DNA of 64,000 bases from an uncultured Eubacterium sp. (lineage in GTDB: Bacteria; Bacillota; Clostridia; Lachnospirales; Lachnospiraceae), in assembly GCA_910584795.1 (NCBI GenBank), contig CAJUBZ010000002.1, forward strand, positions 234,715-298,714. Reading direction: 5' to 3'. The first letter of the stretch is position 1; every line of letters begins with the position of its first letter. Below the pieces are notes generated by a model that made no database searches, was not told the origin of the DNA, and saw nothing but the letters and a program-made list of their open reading frames with translations. This document shows, piece by piece, positions 53,355 through 62,488 of the stretch. The position numbers were made by a program, and so were the translations under genes.

Positions 53355-54440
53355 ATGACAGATAGAGATTATATGGCAAGAGCAATAGAATTAGCAAAAA
53401 AAGGTGAAGGATGGACCAATCCGAATCCTATGGTTGGAGCAGTAATTGTCAAAAATGGAAAGATTATTGGGGAGGGGTATCACGAAAAATGCGGGCAGTT
53501 ACATGCAGAACGCAATGCGATAGCATCTCTTACAGAATCTGCAGAAGGTGCAACCATTTATGTAACGTTAGAACCATGTTGTCATTATGGTAAGACGCCT
53601 CCATGCACAGAAGCAATTTTAGAACAAAAAATTTCAAGAGTCGTGATTGGCTCAAGAGACCCTAATCCAAAAGTGGCAGGGAAAGGTGCTGAAATTTTGC
53701 GAAGAGCAGGTCTCCAGGTGCAGGAGGACTTTATGAGAGAAGAGTGTGACGAATTGAATCCTGTTTTCTTTCATTACATCACAAATAAAACACCCTATGT
53801 TGTTATGAAATATGCAATGACTGCTGATGGCAAAATTGCGACCAAAACGGGAGCTTCAAAGTGGATTACAGGAGAAGAGGCAAGAAGTGAAGTTCAACTG
53901 ATGAGACATAAGTATATGGGGATTATGGCAGGTATAGGAACTGTGCTTGCGGATGATCCGTTGTTGAATACTCGTATTAAAGGGAAAAAAAGCCCTGTCC
54001 GTATTATATGCGACAGCAAATTAAGGATTCCTTTTGATTCCCAGATATGCAAAACAGCGAGAGAATATAAAACAATTATTGCTTATAGTGTGGGAGAGGA
54101 AGAAAAAGTAAATCAGCTTCTGGAATTGGGAATACAGTTGATCCAATGTCCGGGCAAAAATGGAAAAGTTGATTTAGTTAAATTAATGGAACGTTTGGGA
54201 GAACAGGGAATCGACAGCATTCTTTTAGAAGGTGGCGGAACGCTCAATGACAGTGCATTGCAGGCAGGAATTGTTCAAAAACTTGAAGTTTTTGTGGCGC
54301 CGAAACTATTTGGCGGAGAAAAGAGTAAAACTCCTATAGAAGGAGCAGGGGTTAATGAACCATCAGAGGCAGTGAAAATGAATTTGAAGGGTGTAAAACA
54401 AGTCGGTGAGGATTTGCTATTGGAATATGAGATGAGGTAA
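53355..54440 (+). CDS. ribD: bifunctional riboflavin biosynthesis deaminase/reductase
   Basis: A 361-residue two-domain enzyme. The N-terminal zinc deaminase (about 1-145) has HAERNAI and PCCHYGKTPPC; the C-terminal reductase (about 146-361) uses NADPH (VVMKYAMTADGKIATKTG, GGGTLNDSAL). Together they turn the GTP-cyclohydrolase product into 5-amino-6-(5-phosphoribitylamino)uracil. The ATG lies 14 bp after AGGAGG, rather far, but no better start is seen. First gene of the FMN-riboswitch operon; ribE follows after 4 bp. Confidence 0.96.
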   Translation: MTDRDYMARAIELAKKGEGWTNPNPMVGAVIVKNGKIIGEGYHEKCGQLHAERNAIASLTESAEGATIYVTLEPCCHYGKTPPCTEAILEQKISRVVIGSRDPNPKVAGKGAEILRRAGLQVQEDFMREECDELNPVFFHYITNKTPYVVMKYAMTADGKIATKTGASKWITGEEARSEVQLMRHKYMGIMAGIGTVLADDPLLNTRIKGKKSPVRIICDSKLRIPFDSQICKTAREYKTIIAYSVGEEEKVNQLLELGIQLIQCPGKNGKVDLVKLMERLGEQGIDSILLEGGGTLNDSALQAGIVQKLEVFVAPKLFGGEKSKTPIEGAGVNEPSEAVKMNLKGVKQVGEDLLLEYEMR

Positions 54441-54444
54441 AGAG

Positions 54445-55098
54445 ATGTTCACAGGAATTATTGAGGAAGTAGGAAAAATAAAAAATATCAGTGTATACGG
54501 CAATTCGGGGCAAGTTGCTATACAAGCATCGAAAGTATTAGAGGGAACACGGATTGGAGACAGCATTGCGGTCAATGGAGTATGTCTTACAGTAACTTCT
54601 TTACAGCCGGATGGATTTACAGCAGATATTATGGCAGAAACTGTAAGGAGGAGCAGCCTTTCTATTGTAAAGAATGGAGATAAGGTAAATTTGGAACGTG
54701 CTATGCCTGTAGATGGAAGATTTGGAGGACATATTGTTTCAGGGCATATTGATGGAATGGGAACAATAACTGCTTACAAAAAAGAAGAAAATGCGGTATG
54801 GGTTACGATTAAGGCTTCTAAAAAAATCTTACAGTTAATTATAGAAAAAGGATCTATATGTATTGATGGAATTAGTCTGACAGTGGCAATGGTAAGTGAT
54901 GAAGAATTTCAGGTTTCAGTTATTCCACATACCGGAGAAGAAACTACTTTGCTAAAAAAGAAACCCGGAGATGTGGTTAATCTGGAAAATGATGTGATTG
55001 GAAAATATGTTGAAAAATTATTAGGAATAAATACAGAAACACAAAGTAATCAGGAACAGGGTATTACAATGGAATTTCTACAAAAATATGGTATATAG
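54445..55098 (+). CDS. ribE: riboflavin synthase, alpha subunit
   Basis: A 217-residue protein made of two repeated lumazine-binding barrels: MFTGIIEEVGKI with IAVNGVCLTVTSL in the first, and FGGHIVSGHIDGMGTI with SICIDGISLTVAMV in the second. It dismutates two 6,7-dimethyl-8-ribityllumazine molecules into riboflavin plus the pyrimidine. Its GAGG site overlaps the end of ribD, so translation is coupled. Confidence 0.97.
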   Translation: MFTGIIEEVGKIKNISVYGNSGQVAIQASKVLEGTRIGDSIAVNGVCLTVTSLQPDGFTADIMAETVRRSSLSIVKNGDKVNLERAMPVDGRFGGHIVSGHIDGMGTITAYKKEENAVWVTIKASKKILQLIIEKGSICIDGISLTVAMVSDEEFQVSVIPHTGEETTLLKKKPGDVVNLENDVIGKYVEKLLGINTETQSNQEQGITMEFLQKYGI

Positions 55099-55109
55099 AG
55101 GAGGTTCAT

Positions 55110-56321
55110 ATGAATTATCAGTATAATACAATTGAAGAAGCATTGGAAGATTTAAAGGAAGGAAAAATAATTCTTGTAACAGATGACGAAGATAGAGAAA
55201 ATGAAGGTGATATGATTTGTGCAGCTGAATTTGCAACGCAGGAGAATATTAACTTTATGGCATGTCATGCAAAAGGCCTTATCTGTACTCCGATGAGCGC
55301 CGGGATAGCAGCAAAACTTGGGCTGCCACAGATGGTATCGGAAAATACCGATAATCATGGTACAGCATTTACGGTTTCCATAGATCATGTGGATACAACA
55401 ACTGGAATTTCAGCGGCAGAGCGTTCTTATACAATGATGAAGTGCGTAGATGATAATACAAAACCTGAGGATTTAAGAAGACCGGGGCATGTATTTCCGT
55501 TGGTTGCAAGAAAGGGTGGAGTTCTCGTAAGAAACGGACACACTGAGGCAACAGTAGATTTGATGAGATTAGCAGGATTAAAAGAGTGTGGTATTTGTTG
55601 TGAAATTATGGAAGATGACGGGACAATGATGCGGACGCCAAAATTGTGGGAATTGGCAGAAAAGTATCATTTAAAGTTTATCACAATCAAAGAACTTCAG
55701 GATTACTGCCGTGTACAGGAGAAACATGTTGTGCAGGAAGCAAGTGCGAAGATGCCTACTTTATATGGTGATTTTCAGATATATGGATATGTGAATGATA
55801 TTACAGGAGAGCATCATGTAGCACTTGTAAAAGGAGATATTGGTGAAGGAGAAGATGTGCTGTGCCGTGTGCATTCAGAATGTCTGACAGGTGACACATT
55901 TGGTTCCAGACGATGTGATTGTGGGGAACAACTGCAGAGTGCCATGCAGCAGATTGAAGAAGAAGGCAGAGGTATCCTTTTATACATGCGTCAGGAAGGC
56001 AGGGGTATTGGCCTGATAAATAAGTTAAAGGCATACGAATTACAGGAAAAAGGGCTTGACACTGTAGAAGCAAATATTGAACTTGGGTTTGATGCAGATT
56101 TGAGAGAATATTGGGTAGGAGCGCAAATTTTATCAGATCTGGGAGTGAAGTCGTTACGTTTATTGACAAACAATCCGGACAAAATATATGGTCTTGAGGG
56201 ATTTGGATTGACAATTAAAGAGAGAGTGCCTATTGAGATTGCACCTCAGCAGTATGATTTTAGATATATGAAGACCAAGCAGCAGAAGATGGGACATATA
56301 TTTAACAAAATAAATTTATAA
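55110..56321 (+). CDS. ribBA: 3,4-dihydroxybutanone-phosphate synthase / GTP cyclohydrolase II
   Basis: A 403-residue fusion. Residues 1-200 form the DHBP synthase (VTDDEDRENEGD with the Mg-binding acids, and GHTEATVDLMRLAG). Residues 201-403 form GTP cyclohydrolase II, with the zinc site in ECLTGDTFGSRRCDCGEQL and the RQEGRGIGL catalytic block. It starts both branches of riboflavin synthesis from ribulose-5-phosphate and GTP. GAGGAGG precedes the ATG. Confidence 0.97.
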   Translation: MNYQYNTIEEALEDLKEGKIILVTDDEDRENEGDMICAAEFATQENINFMACHAKGLICTPMSAGIAAKLGLPQMVSENTDNHGTAFTVSIDHVDTTTGISAAERSYTMMKCVDDNTKPEDLRRPGHVFPLVARKGGVLVRNGHTEATVDLMRLAGLKECGICCEIMEDDGTMMRTPKLWELAEKYHLKFITIKELQDYCRVQEKHVVQEASAKMPTLYGDFQIYGYVNDITGEHHVALVKGDIGEGEDVLCRVHSECLTGDTFGSRRCDCGEQLQSAMQQIEEEGRGILLYMRQEGRGIGLINKLKAYELQEKGLDTVEANIELGFDADLREYWVGAQILSDLGVKSLRLLTNNPDKIYGLEGFGLTIKERVPIEIAPQQYDFRYMKTKQQKMGHIFNKINL

Positions 56322-56341
56322 ATGAATCAGGAGGAAAAGAA

Positions 56342-56815
56342 ATGAAGAATATTCAGTTATTAGAAGGAAAAGTTATAGCAAAAGAAGGAATGAAAGTGGG
56401 GATTGTAGCAGCCAGATTTAATGAGATTATTGTAAATAAACTTCTGGGCGGTGCAGTAGACGGATTAGTTCGTCATGGAGTAGAAGAAAATAATATTACA
56501 GCAGCATGGGTTCCGGGAGCATTTGAAATTCCGGTTGTTGCAGCAAAAATGGCACAATCCGGAAAATATGATGCAGTCATCTGCGTAGGAGCAGTGATTC
56601 GTGGCGATACAACGCATTATGACTATGTTTGCAATGAAGTCTCAAAGGGTGTTGCTCAGGTTGGGCTTAGCACAGGAGTTCCGGTATTATTTGGTGTTAT
56701 AACTACTGAGAATATTGAACAGGCAATTGCACGTGCAGGCAGCAAAGCAGGAAACAAAGGTTATGACTGCGCTTTATCGGCAATAGAAATGGTAAATTTA
56801 ATGGAGCAGATGTAG
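56342..56815 (+). CDS. ribH: 6,7-dimethyl-8-ribityllumazine synthase
   Basis: A 157-residue lumazine synthase that joins the two branches. Signatures are VAARFNEIIV, WVPGAFEIP and the phosphate/catalytic block GAVIRGDTTHYDYV with the active-site His. Members assemble as pentamers or 60-subunit capsids. CAGGAGG precedes the ATG. A HAD phosphatase gene starts one base after the stop. Confidence 0.97.
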   Translation: MKNIQLLEGKVIAKEGMKVGIVAARFNEIIVNKLLGGAVDGLVRHGVEENNITAAWVPGAFEIPVVAAKMAQSGKYDAVICVGAVIRGDTTHYDYVCNEVSKGVAQVGLSTGVPVLFGVITTENIEQAIARAGSKAGNKGYDCALSAIEMVNLMEQM

Positions 56816-56816
56816 A

Positions 56817-57503
56817 ATGGCGATTACATTAGTGTTTGATTATGACGGGACACTTCATAATACACTTGGAATTTATGAAAGAGCTTTTCGTCAGAGTTAT
56901 GAATGGCTTGTGTCTGAAGGACACGTGACAGAACAGTATGTATCAACAGAGAAGATTTCCCGATGGCTTGGAATGAACAGTAAAGATATGTGGAGTTCAT
57001 TTCAACCGGGGCTTCCGAAGGATATCAAAGAAAAAGCGGAAAATATTATAGGATATTCTATGGTGGAACAAATATTAAACAATAAAGCCACATGGTATAT
57101 CGGCACTGAAATAATATTGGACGAACTTAAAAAAATGGGTTATAATATGGTGGTTTTGAGCAATTGTAAAACCGCTTATAAAGAGGCGAATTGGAAACAG
57201 TTTTCTATGGGACAATGGTTCTCTAAATTTTATGATTGTGAAAGTTTTGGATTTCAGCCTAAAACAGAGATTATAAAAACAGTGAGAAAAGAAAATTCAG
57301 AAGAGTTCATTGTTGTTGGTGACAGGGATAGTGATTTGGATTGTGCAAGAGCGTGTGGTGCAAAATTTATAGGCTGCCTATACGGATTTGGAGCAGATGG
57401 AGAACTACAGGGGGCGGATGAAGTGATTCGCTCAATTGATGAATTACCTGATAAAATCAAAAAAATAAGAGAACAAATGTACACACTAAAGGAGAAAAAA
57501 TAA
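56817..57503 (+). CDS. HAD-superfamily phosphatase in the riboflavin operon
   Basis: A 228-residue HAD subfamily IA phosphatase. Motif I is VFDYDGTLHN (nucleophile Asp8, acid Asp10), motif II is VVLSNCK, motif III the Lys in FGFQPKTEII, and motif IV VVGDRDSDLDCA. It sits between ribH (1-bp gap) and the S-component gene (1-bp overlap), inside the FMN-controlled operon. The dephosphorylation of 5-amino-6-(5-phosphoribitylamino)uracil is done by HAD enzymes in other bacteria, so this is a good candidate; phosphoglycolate phosphatase-like activity is the alternative. Confidence 0.85.
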   Translation: MAITLVFDYDGTLHNTLGIYERAFRQSYEWLVSEGHVTEQYVSTEKISRWLGMNSKDMWSSFQPGLPKDIKEKAENIIGYSMVEQILNNKATWYIGTEIILDELKKMGYNMVVLSNCKTAYKEANWKQFSMGQWFSKFYDCESFGFQPKTEIIKTVRKENSEEFIVVGDRDSDLDCARACGAKFIGCLYGFGADGELQGADEVIRSIDELPDKIKKIREQMYTLKEKK

Positions 57504-58114
57504 TGAAAAAATTATTTGTAACAAGGAATCTTGTATTAATGGCAATATTTGCGGCATTAGCAGCAGTGTTAATGCTTTTAGAATTTCCTCTGCCGTTTAT
57601 AGCCCCTTCTTTTTATGAGATTGATTTGAGTGAAATTCCGGTTTTGATTGGCTCGTTTATTATGGGACCGGTGGCAGGGGTGATTATAGAGGCGGTGAAA
57701 ATATTACTGATGCTCTTAATCCGGGGAACAGATACGGCATATGTCGGAGAACTCGCAAATTTTATCATTGGTTGTTGTTTTATCGTACCGGCAAGTGTTA
57801 TTTATAAGAAAAATAAAACAAAAAAATGTGCAATAATTGGTATAGCAACAGGAACATTACTTATGGCTATGGCTGGAGTAATCATAAATTATACAGTTTT
57901 AATACCATTTTATGTAAAAGCGTTTGGTATGCCGTTAGATTTAATTCTCGATATGGGTGCAAAGATTAATCCGTTAATTTCAAACAAATTGTCATTCGTA
58001 TTAATATGTGTGGCACCTTTTAATATTGTAAAAGGTATTGTTGATAGTTTAATAACTGCACTTATATATAAGAGGATTAGTACATTTATCAAAGGGATCG
58101 GAAATAAAAAATAA
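57503..58114 (+). CDS. ribU: riboflavin ECF transporter S component
   Basis: A 203-residue membrane protein with about six hydrophobic segments. The FPLPFIAPSFYEIDLSEIPVLIGSFIMGPVAG region resembles RibU, which binds riboflavin and works with a shared EcfA-EcfA'-EcfT energising module encoded elsewhere. Placement as last gene of an FMN-riboswitch operon supports riboflavin as substrate. Its ATG shares a base with the preceding stop codon. Confidence 0.88.
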   Translation: MKKLFVTRNLVLMAIFAALAAVLMLLEFPLPFIAPSFYEIDLSEIPVLIGSFIMGPVAGVIIEAVKILLMLLIRGTDTAYVGELANFIIGCCFIVPASVIYKKNKTKKCAIIGIATGTLLMAMAGVIINYTVLIPFYVKAFGMPLDLILDMGAKINPLISNKLSFVLICVAPFNIVKGIVDSLITALIYKRISTFIKGIGNKK

Positions 58115-58134
58115 AGAATAGCATTTGAAAAACA

Positions 58135-58182
58135 TAGGAATATTGTTTATACTTATCAGAGTGAGCAATATTCCTACTTTTA
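58135..58182 (+). terminator. terminator of the riboflavin operon
   Basis: Stem TAGGAATATTG / CAATATTCCTA with a 20-nt loop, then CTTTTATT. Confidence 0.75.
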
Positions 58183-58242
58183 TTGTATAGAAAATAATTA
58201 AAAATTTATAGAATAAAAATTTCAAAGGCTCATGGAGGCGAT

Positions 58243-58698
58243 ATGATTTTTGAAACAATGTCAGAAAAAGAGACACTTGAATTAGGCAGGCAATTAGGTA
58301 GAGGTGCGAAGGCTGGACAAGTTTTTTGTCTGGATGGAGATCTTGGTGTAGGGAAGACTGTTTTTACGCAAGGGTTTGCAGAGGGATTAAACATTGAGGA
58401 AAGTGTTAACAGTCCTACATTTACGATTGTACAGATTTATGACGAGGGAAGAATACCGCTATATCATTTTGATGTATATAGAATTGGAGACCCGGAGGAG
58501 ATGTATGAGATAGGATATGAAGAATACTTTTTTGGTGAAGGGGTCTGTCTGATTGAATGGTCAAAGTTAATTGATGAGTTGATTCCCAAAGAGGCAGTCA
58601 AAGTAATCATAGAAAAGGATCTGGAAAAAGGATTGGATTATCGCAGGATTACGCTCAATGGATATGAAAACATTGATAATACAGGAGAGAATATATGA
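58243..58698 (+). CDS. tsaE: tRNA t6A biosynthesis ATPase TsaE
   Basis: A 151-residue P-loop protein, GDLGVGKTVFTQGFA at about 33-47, with SPTFTIVQIY and YHFDVYRI, all TsaE marks. It powers the cycle in which TsaB-TsaD place threonylcarbamoyl on A37 of ANN-decoding tRNAs. GGAGG precedes the ATG. It overlaps tsaB by 4 bp (ATGA). Confidence 0.96.
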   Translation: MIFETMSEKETLELGRQLGRGAKAGQVFCLDGDLGVGKTVFTQGFAEGLNIEESVNSPTFTIVQIYDEGRIPLYHFDVYRIGDPEEMYEIGYEEYFFGEGVCLIEWSKLIDELIPKEAVKVIIEKDLEKGLDYRRITLNGYENIDNTGENI

Positions 58699-59408
58699 GG
58701 ATATTAGCGATTGATAGTTCATCAATGGTAGCAACAGTGGCAGTAACAACAGATGGTGTGCTAAATGCAGAATACACAATCAATCATAAAAAAACTCATT
58801 CCCAGACATTGCTGCCTATGATTGATGAGATTTGCAAGACGATTGAATTAGAAATGGAGAGCATTGATGCCATTGCCATTTCAGGGGGGCCCGGTTCTTA
58901 TACAGGACTTAGAATCGGCAGTGCCACAGCGAAAGGTTTTGGGCTGGCATTAAATAAGCCGATAATAAATGTTCCTACAATGGATGCACTGGCATATAAT
59001 ATGTTTTCTTCTCAGTATATCGTCTGTCCGATGATGGATGCAAGAAGAGGACAGGTGTATACCGGAATTTACCGTTTTGATGGTACTGAGATGATAACCA
59101 TTAAAGAACAGTGTATTATTATGATAGATGAACTGATATATGAATTAGATAAAATTGGTATGCCGGTAATGTTTCTTGGGGATGGTGTTGATACACAAAA
59201 ACAAACAATAGAGATGAAGATGAGTTCAGAGCATTATTATGCACCAGCATCCATGAACAGACATAAAGCATCTGCTCTGGCGTCAGTGGCTGAGATTTAT
59301 TATAAAGATGGAAAATACGAAAATGCAGGTGATCATAAACCAGAATATCTGAGATTGTCTCAGGCAGAAAGAGAATTAAAAGAGAAGATGTCAAATCAGG
59401 ATAAGTAA
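58695..59408 (+). CDS. tsaB: tRNA t6A biosynthesis protein TsaB
   Basis: A 237-residue ASKHA-fold protein (YeaZ): MRILAIDSSSMVATVAV, KKTHSQTLLPMIDEI and SGGPGSYTGLRIGSATAKG. It is the scaffold that pairs with TsaD for threonylcarbamoyl transfer to tRNA. It starts within the end of tsaE and is followed by rimI 40 bp on. Confidence 0.96.
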   Translation: MRILAIDSSSMVATVAVTTDGVLNAEYTINHKKTHSQTLLPMIDEICKTIELEMESIDAIAISGGPGSYTGLRIGSATAKGFGLALNKPIINVPTMDALAYNMFSSQYIVCPMMDARRGQVYTGIYRFDGTEMITIKEQCIIMIDELIYELDKIGMPVMFLGDGVDTQKQTIEMKMSSEHYYAPASMNRHKASALASVAEIYYKDGKYENAGDHKPEYLRLSQAERELKEKMSNQDK

Positions 59409-59448
59409 AAACAGAATATAGGGTTATAAATATAGGAATGGTGTAAAC

Positions 59449-59889
59449 ATGATTCAGATAAGGGAAATGTTACTTGCAGATGTGGAACAGGTATATGCTA
59501 TAGAAAAAAGTATATTCTCCATCCCCTGGTCTAAAGAATCCTTTGAAAGGTCTATAAAAGGAAAAGATACATTGTTTATTGTGGCTGAGAAGGAAGGAAA
59601 GATTTCAGGTTATATAGGAATGTATTTATTGGGCGAAGAGGCAGATATTTCAAATGTTGCTGTTGCAAAAGAACATAGAAGGCAGCATATTGCACATCAG
59701 ATGCTTGAATTTATACTGATTGAGGCAAAGAAAAGAGGAGTTTGCAATGTGACTTTAGAAGTACGTGAGACAAATGTCACGGCAATTCGTTTATATGAAA
59801 ATATTGGATTTTGTGAGGCAGGAATCAGGAAGAATTATTATAAAGAGCCAATAGAAAACGCATTGATTATGTGGAAACAAAATCTATAA
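59449..59889 (+). CDS. rimI: ribosomal protein S18-alanine N-acetyltransferase
   Basis: A 146-residue GNAT acetyltransferase. VAVAKEHRRQHIAHQML binds acetyl-CoA and RLYENIGF is the usual C-terminal signature. RimI acetylates the N-terminal Ala of S18, and the gene commonly lies between tsaB and tsaD as here. The ribosome binding site is weak (GAATGGTG). Confidence 0.93.
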   Translation: MIQIREMLLADVEQVYAIEKSIFSIPWSKESFERSIKGKDTLFIVAEKEGKISGYIGMYLLGEEADISNVAVAKEHRRQHIAHQMLEFILIEAKKRGVCNVTLEVRETNVTAIRLYENIGFCEAGIRKNYYKEPIENALIMWKQNL

Positions 59890-60024
59890 AGGGAATTACT
59901 TTCCACTATTATTTTTTTCTGTAAAAATGTAAAATGAATTATATTTCGTAATTATTAATAAATGGTTATGACTTCGAGTATGTCATATGATTTGTGACAA
60001 AGGTATTTGCATTAGGAGGAAAGT

Positions 60025-60264
60025 ATGAGAGTATATAAGGATGAACGCTTAACAGAGTTATATTGTAATAAGTGTGGAAAACAAATAAAAATCGAAAATG
60101 AAGTAATAAGAGAGGGCAATTTTTCTGTAGACTATCGGTGGGATTATTTTTCAGGAAAAGATGGAAGAAGGCATAAGTTTGATTTATGCGAGTCTTGTTA
60201 TGATGAAATTATAAAATGTTTTGAATATCCTGTTGAGGAAGCAGATTATAATGAATTCGTTTAA
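60025..60264 (+). CDS. small zinc-ribbon-like protein of unknown function
   Basis: A 79-residue protein with two CXXC pairs (CNKCGK near residue 15 and CESC near 59), a probable zinc knuckle, separated by an aromatic/charged segment (VDYRWDYFSGKDGRRH). The AGGAGG before the ATG is strong and rnz starts 22 bp later, so it is a real gene. I do not recognise a named family. Its place inside the tsa/rimI/rnz cluster hints at an RNA-linked role without proving it. Confidence 0.7.
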   Translation: MRVYKDERLTELYCNKCGKQIKIENEVIREGNFSVDYRWDYFSGKDGRRHKFDLCESCYDEIIKCFEYPVEEADYNEFV

Positions 60265-60286
60265 AGTTGCCCGCTAGGAGGCAGGA

Positions 60287-61192
60287 ATGTTAGATGTTTG
60301 TTTATTAGGTACAGGAGGGATGATGCCCCTTCCAAGAAGATGGCTCACAGCCTTGATGTGCCGATATAACGGAAGCAATATATTAATTGATTGTGGGGAA
60401 GGAACACAGGTTGCGATCAAGCAGAAAGGCTGGACTTTTAAGCCGATTGATGTAATTTGCATTACACATTATCATGCAGACCATATCAGCGGTCTGCCAG
60501 GATTACTATTAACAATGGGAAATGCAGAGAGGACAGAACCACTTACGATGATTGGACCAAAGGGATTAGAGCGTGTGGTGAATTCTTTAAGAACCATTGC
60601 ACCGGAACTCCCTTTTGAAATACAATTTATTGAGTTGACAGATAGTACGCAAATAATACAATTTGAGGAATACAGGATACATGCATTTAAGGTAAAGCAT
60701 AATGTTACCTGTTATGGGTATTCCATTGAGATAGACAGAAGTGGAAAGTTTGATGCAGAGAAAGCTAAGAAATTAGATATTCCTTTGAATAAGTGGAGTG
60801 TACTGCAAAAAGGTGAAACGGTTGAGTGGGAGGGAGAAGTTTATACTCCTGATATGGTTATGGGTGCACCGCGAAAAGGACTAAAGGTGACATACTCTAC
60901 GGATACCAGACCTGTGGAGTCTATTATTACGGCAGCAACAGGGGCAGACTTGTTTATTTGTGAGGGAATGTATGGTGAGCCGGATAAAGAAGCCAAGGCG
61001 ATAGAACACAAACATATGACATTCAAAGAGGCTGCTACGATTGCAAAGACGGCAGCTCCAAAAGAAATGTGGCTGACTCATTACAGTCCGTCACTGGTGA
61101 AACCGTGGCTCTATATGGATGAGGTGACGGAGATTTTTCCAAATGCAAAGGCGGGGAAAGATGGAATGTCTGTAGATTTACGATTTGAGTAA
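60287..61192 (+). CDS. rnz: ribonuclease Z
   Basis: A 301-residue metallo-beta-lactamase-fold endonuclease that trims tRNA 3' ends. GTGGMMPLPRRWLTAL opens the protein, THYHADHISGLPG is the HxHxDH zinc motif, and HKHMTFKEAA and LTHYSP hold further ligands. TAGGAGG precedes the ATG. Processing of the tRNA-Ser genes at the end of the window, which lack encoded CCA, would need such an enzyme. The TAA stop is the first triplet of repeat R4. Confidence 0.96.
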   Translation: MLDVCLLGTGGMMPLPRRWLTALMCRYNGSNILIDCGEGTQVAIKQKGWTFKPIDVICITHYHADHISGLPGLLLTMGNAERTEPLTMIGPKGLERVVNSLRTIAPELPFEIQFIELTDSTQIIQFEEYRIHAFKVKHNVTCYGYSIEIDRSGKFDAEKAKKLDIPLNKWSVLQKGETVEWEGEVYTPDMVMGAPRKGLKVTYSTDTRPVESIITAATGADLFICEGMYGEPDKEAKAIEHKHMTFKEAATIAKTAAPKEMWLTHYSPSLVKPWLYMDEVTEIFPNAKAGKDGMSVDLRFE

Positions 61193-61410
61193 CAGTTCAG
61201 CCATGCGATACAGAACATATACAGCAAATGACTGCTTGCAGGCAATTTGCTGTATATGTTCTGTATCATATGGTGAGCCAAATCAGGGAGAAGAAGCGAA
61301 GCGGATTCGAGCTGATGGCTGAACTGTTACATAATTTAAGTTTAGATCATATGGTGAGCCAAATCAGGGAGAAGAAGCGAAGTGGATTCGAGCTGATGGC
61401 TGAACTGTTA
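61190..61410 (+). repeat. stem-loop element with duplicated arm (R4)
   Basis: TAACAGTTCAGCC starts on the rnz stop. A near-perfect hairpin follows (GATACAGAACATATACAG and mirror, loop region GACTGCTTGCAGGCA), then arm CATATGGTGAGCC...GGCTGAACTGTTA. A second copy of the arm comes after a short flank that itself resembles the sequence following the second arm, so arm plus flank were duplicated together. Confidence 0.88.
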
Positions 61411-61440
61411 CATATTTGAAAATTAGATAGAGGTGTTATT

Positions 61441-62460
61441 TTGAAAGAGGTAAAAATATTAGCGATAGAAAGTTCTTGTGATGAGACGGCAGCGGCAGTT
61501 GTTGTAAATGGCAGAGAGGTATTATCTAATGTGATTTCCTCCCAGATTGATTTGCATACATTGTACGGAGGTGTTGTACCGGAAATTGCGTCGAGAAAAC
61601 ATATTGAAAATATAAATCATGTGATTGAGAAAGCATTATCTGATGCAAAAGTTACTTTAGATGATATTGATGCAGTAGGTGTAACTTATGGACCGGGGCT
61701 GGTAGGAGCACTCTTGGTAGGTGTGGCAGAAGCAAAAGCAATCTGTTTTGCGAAAAATATTCCGCTGGTAGGAGTGCATCATATCGAAGGACATATATGC
61801 GCTAATTATGTAGAAAATAAAGAACTTGAGCCGCCATTTGTATGCCTTGTCGTTTCAGGAGGACATACACATCTTGTAGTAGTTGAAGATTATGGCAAAT
61901 ATAAAATTTTGGGAAAGACCAGAGATGATGCAGCAGGAGAAGCGTTTGACAAGGTCGCAAGGGCGATAGGTTTAGGATACCCTGGTGGACCGAAGATTGA
62001 TAAGGTCTCTAAGGAAGGAAATCCTCATGCCTATGAATTTCCGAGAGCGAAAATTACAGACAGTATCTATGATTTCAGTTTCAGTGGCTTGAAGTCTGCA
62101 GTGTTAAATCAACTGAATGTTTCTCAGATGAAAGGCGAAGAAATTAATCCTGCGGATATTGCGGCATCATTTCAGAACTCTGTTGTAGATACGCTGCTTA
62201 CCAGAGCGCTGCTTGCCATGGAAGAGACAGGAATGAAAAAACTCGCAATTGCGGGGGGAGTGGCTTCTAATACAGCTATTCGAAAAGCATTTCAGGACGA
62301 ATGCAAAAAAAGAGGAATCGAATTTTATCATCCGTCTCCTGTTTTATGTACAGATAATGCAGTGATGATTGGCTCGGCAGCATATTATGAATATATGAAC
62401 GGTGTAAGACATGGATGGGATTTGAATGCCATTCCTAATCTGAAATTAGGTGAAAGATAG
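61441..62460 (+). CDS. tsaD: tRNA N6-threonylcarbamoyltransferase TsaD
   Basis: A 339-residue ASKHA-fold enzyme that transfers the threonylcarbamoyl group to A37 of tRNA. LAIESSCDETAAAVV, the iron/zinc-binding VGVHHIEGHICANY and the CLVVSGGHTHLV block are typical. The start is a TTG with GAGGT 7 bp before it; no ATG fits. It follows repeat R4, whose insertion separates it from rnz. Confidence 0.97.
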   Translation: MKEVKILAIESSCDETAAAVVVNGREVLSNVISSQIDLHTLYGGVVPEIASRKHIENINHVIEKALSDAKVTLDDIDAVGVTYGPGLVGALLVGVAEAKAICFAKNIPLVGVHHIEGHICANYVENKELEPPFVCLVVSGGHTHLVVVEDYGKYKILGKTRDDAAGEAFDKVARAIGLGYPGGPKIDKVSKEGNPHAYEFPRAKITDSIYDFSFSGLKSAVLNQLNVSQMKGEEINPADIAASFQNSVVDTLLTRALLAMEETGMKKLAIAGGVASNTAIRKAFQDECKKRGIEFYHPSPVLCTDNAVMIGSAAYYEYMNGVRHGWDLNAIPNLKLGER

Positions 62461-62488
62461 TAAAGTATTTGAATGAATGGAGTGCGAT

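Noticed and set aside
61228..61419. 63-codon open frame downstream of rnz
   Set aside because: It is created by the tandem arms of the repeat element; the protein is two copies of the same 30-residue string and has no ribosome binding site.
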